Positions 34,326 to 34,436 of a DNA stretch of 34,436 nucleotides are shown here, one piece after another. A program made the translations under genes and the position numbers. The DNA comes from Candidatus Glassbacteria bacterium. GTDB lineage: Bacteria > Gemmatimonadota > Glassbacteria > GWA2-58-10. The DNA is taken from NCBI GenBank assembly GCA_019456185.1, contig VRUH01000023.1, positions 22,446-56,881 on the forward strand, read 5' to 3'. How positions within the stretch are numbered: position 1 is the first letter of the stretch; each line of letters begins with the position of its first letter. The notes beneath the pieces were generated by a model. The model did not search any database and had not been told where the DNA came from. It worked only from the letters and a program-made list of their open reading frames with translations.

Positions 34326-34419
34326 GGGGCGGGCGGCAGCGCTGGTAAGCGCTGAGCGTGCCGCCGGTGGCGGCGGCACGCTGCGTGAAAGCCTGCAGGC
34401 TTTCACGCCCGCCCGCCCC
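34326..34419. repeat. 94-nt multi-hairpin element at the window end
   Basis: An outer stem GGGGCGGGCGG (34326-34336) with CCGCCCGCCCC (34409-34419) encloses three perfect hairpins. These are AGCGCT-ggta-AGCGCT (34338-34353), AGCGTGCCGCC/GGCGGCACGCT with a 6-nt loop (34355-34382), and a 24-nt perfect palindrome (34384-34407) containing the core GCCTGCAGGC. It follows the MFS gene by 94 nt. It may be a terminator-like or REP/BIME-type repeat, or a structured RNA. Confidence 0.6.
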
Positions 34420-34436
34420 CAAGCTGAAGTTGGAAC

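Overview
The window is GC-rich, densely coded DNA from a motile diderm bacterium. It carries P-ring (FlgI) and L-ring (FlgH) genes, which imply an outer membrane. It also carries a GWxTD-domain protein, a family found mainly in the FCB group and related uncultured phyla, and a FliW/CsrA module. I read it as an uncultured FCB- or Gemmatimonadota-like lineage, but the sequence alone does not fix the phylum. There are no tRNA, rRNA, CRISPR or recognisable transposase genes.

Positions 1-7300 (minus strand): an L,D-transpeptidase with an NTF2-like tail has its own sigma-70-like promoter. It is followed by a 1542-residue protein with two class III cyclase-like domains, a P-loop ATPase and TPRs. A second, paralogous cyclase-type gene overlaps that gene's stop codon and runs off the left edge.

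Positions 7305-11534 (minus strand): a housekeeping cluster transcribed in the order M50 protease, trpS, scpA, scpB, rluB. A 225-bp element with 19-bp terminal inverted repeats sits between scpB and rluB and supplies the scpB stop codon. A near-consensus promoter precedes the M50 gene, and a second promoter faces the other way towards a sodium:solute symporter (11814-13478, plus).

Positions 13479-16858: a perfect 21-bp inverted repeat lies between the convergent symporter and GWxTD genes. The GWxTD gene (minus) and uppP (plus) diverge from an AT-rich region containing a perfect 16-bp palindrome.

Positions 16859-28870 (plus): a flagellar operon in the order flgF, flgG, flgA, flgH, flgI, flgJ, flgN, flgK, csrA, flgL, fliW. 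It is preceded by a 178-nt inverted-repeat element, two direct repeats spaced 42 bp apart, and a well-formed sigma-54 (-24/-12) promoter. The operon builds the distal rod, the P and L rings and the hook-filament junction. CsrA and FliW would control flagellin translation. FlgL is 1055 residues, about three times the usual length. Five flagellin-IN-like modules are inserted between its conserved ends, and one of them contains a further nested insertion. FlgJ carries an SLT-type transglycosylase domain.

Positions 28871-34436 (plus): a DegT-family sugar aminotransferase, a three-part acyl-AMP ligase/ACP/PlsC acyltransferase, and a UMF1-type MFS transporter that overlaps the ligase gene. The window ends in a 94-nt multi-hairpin element.
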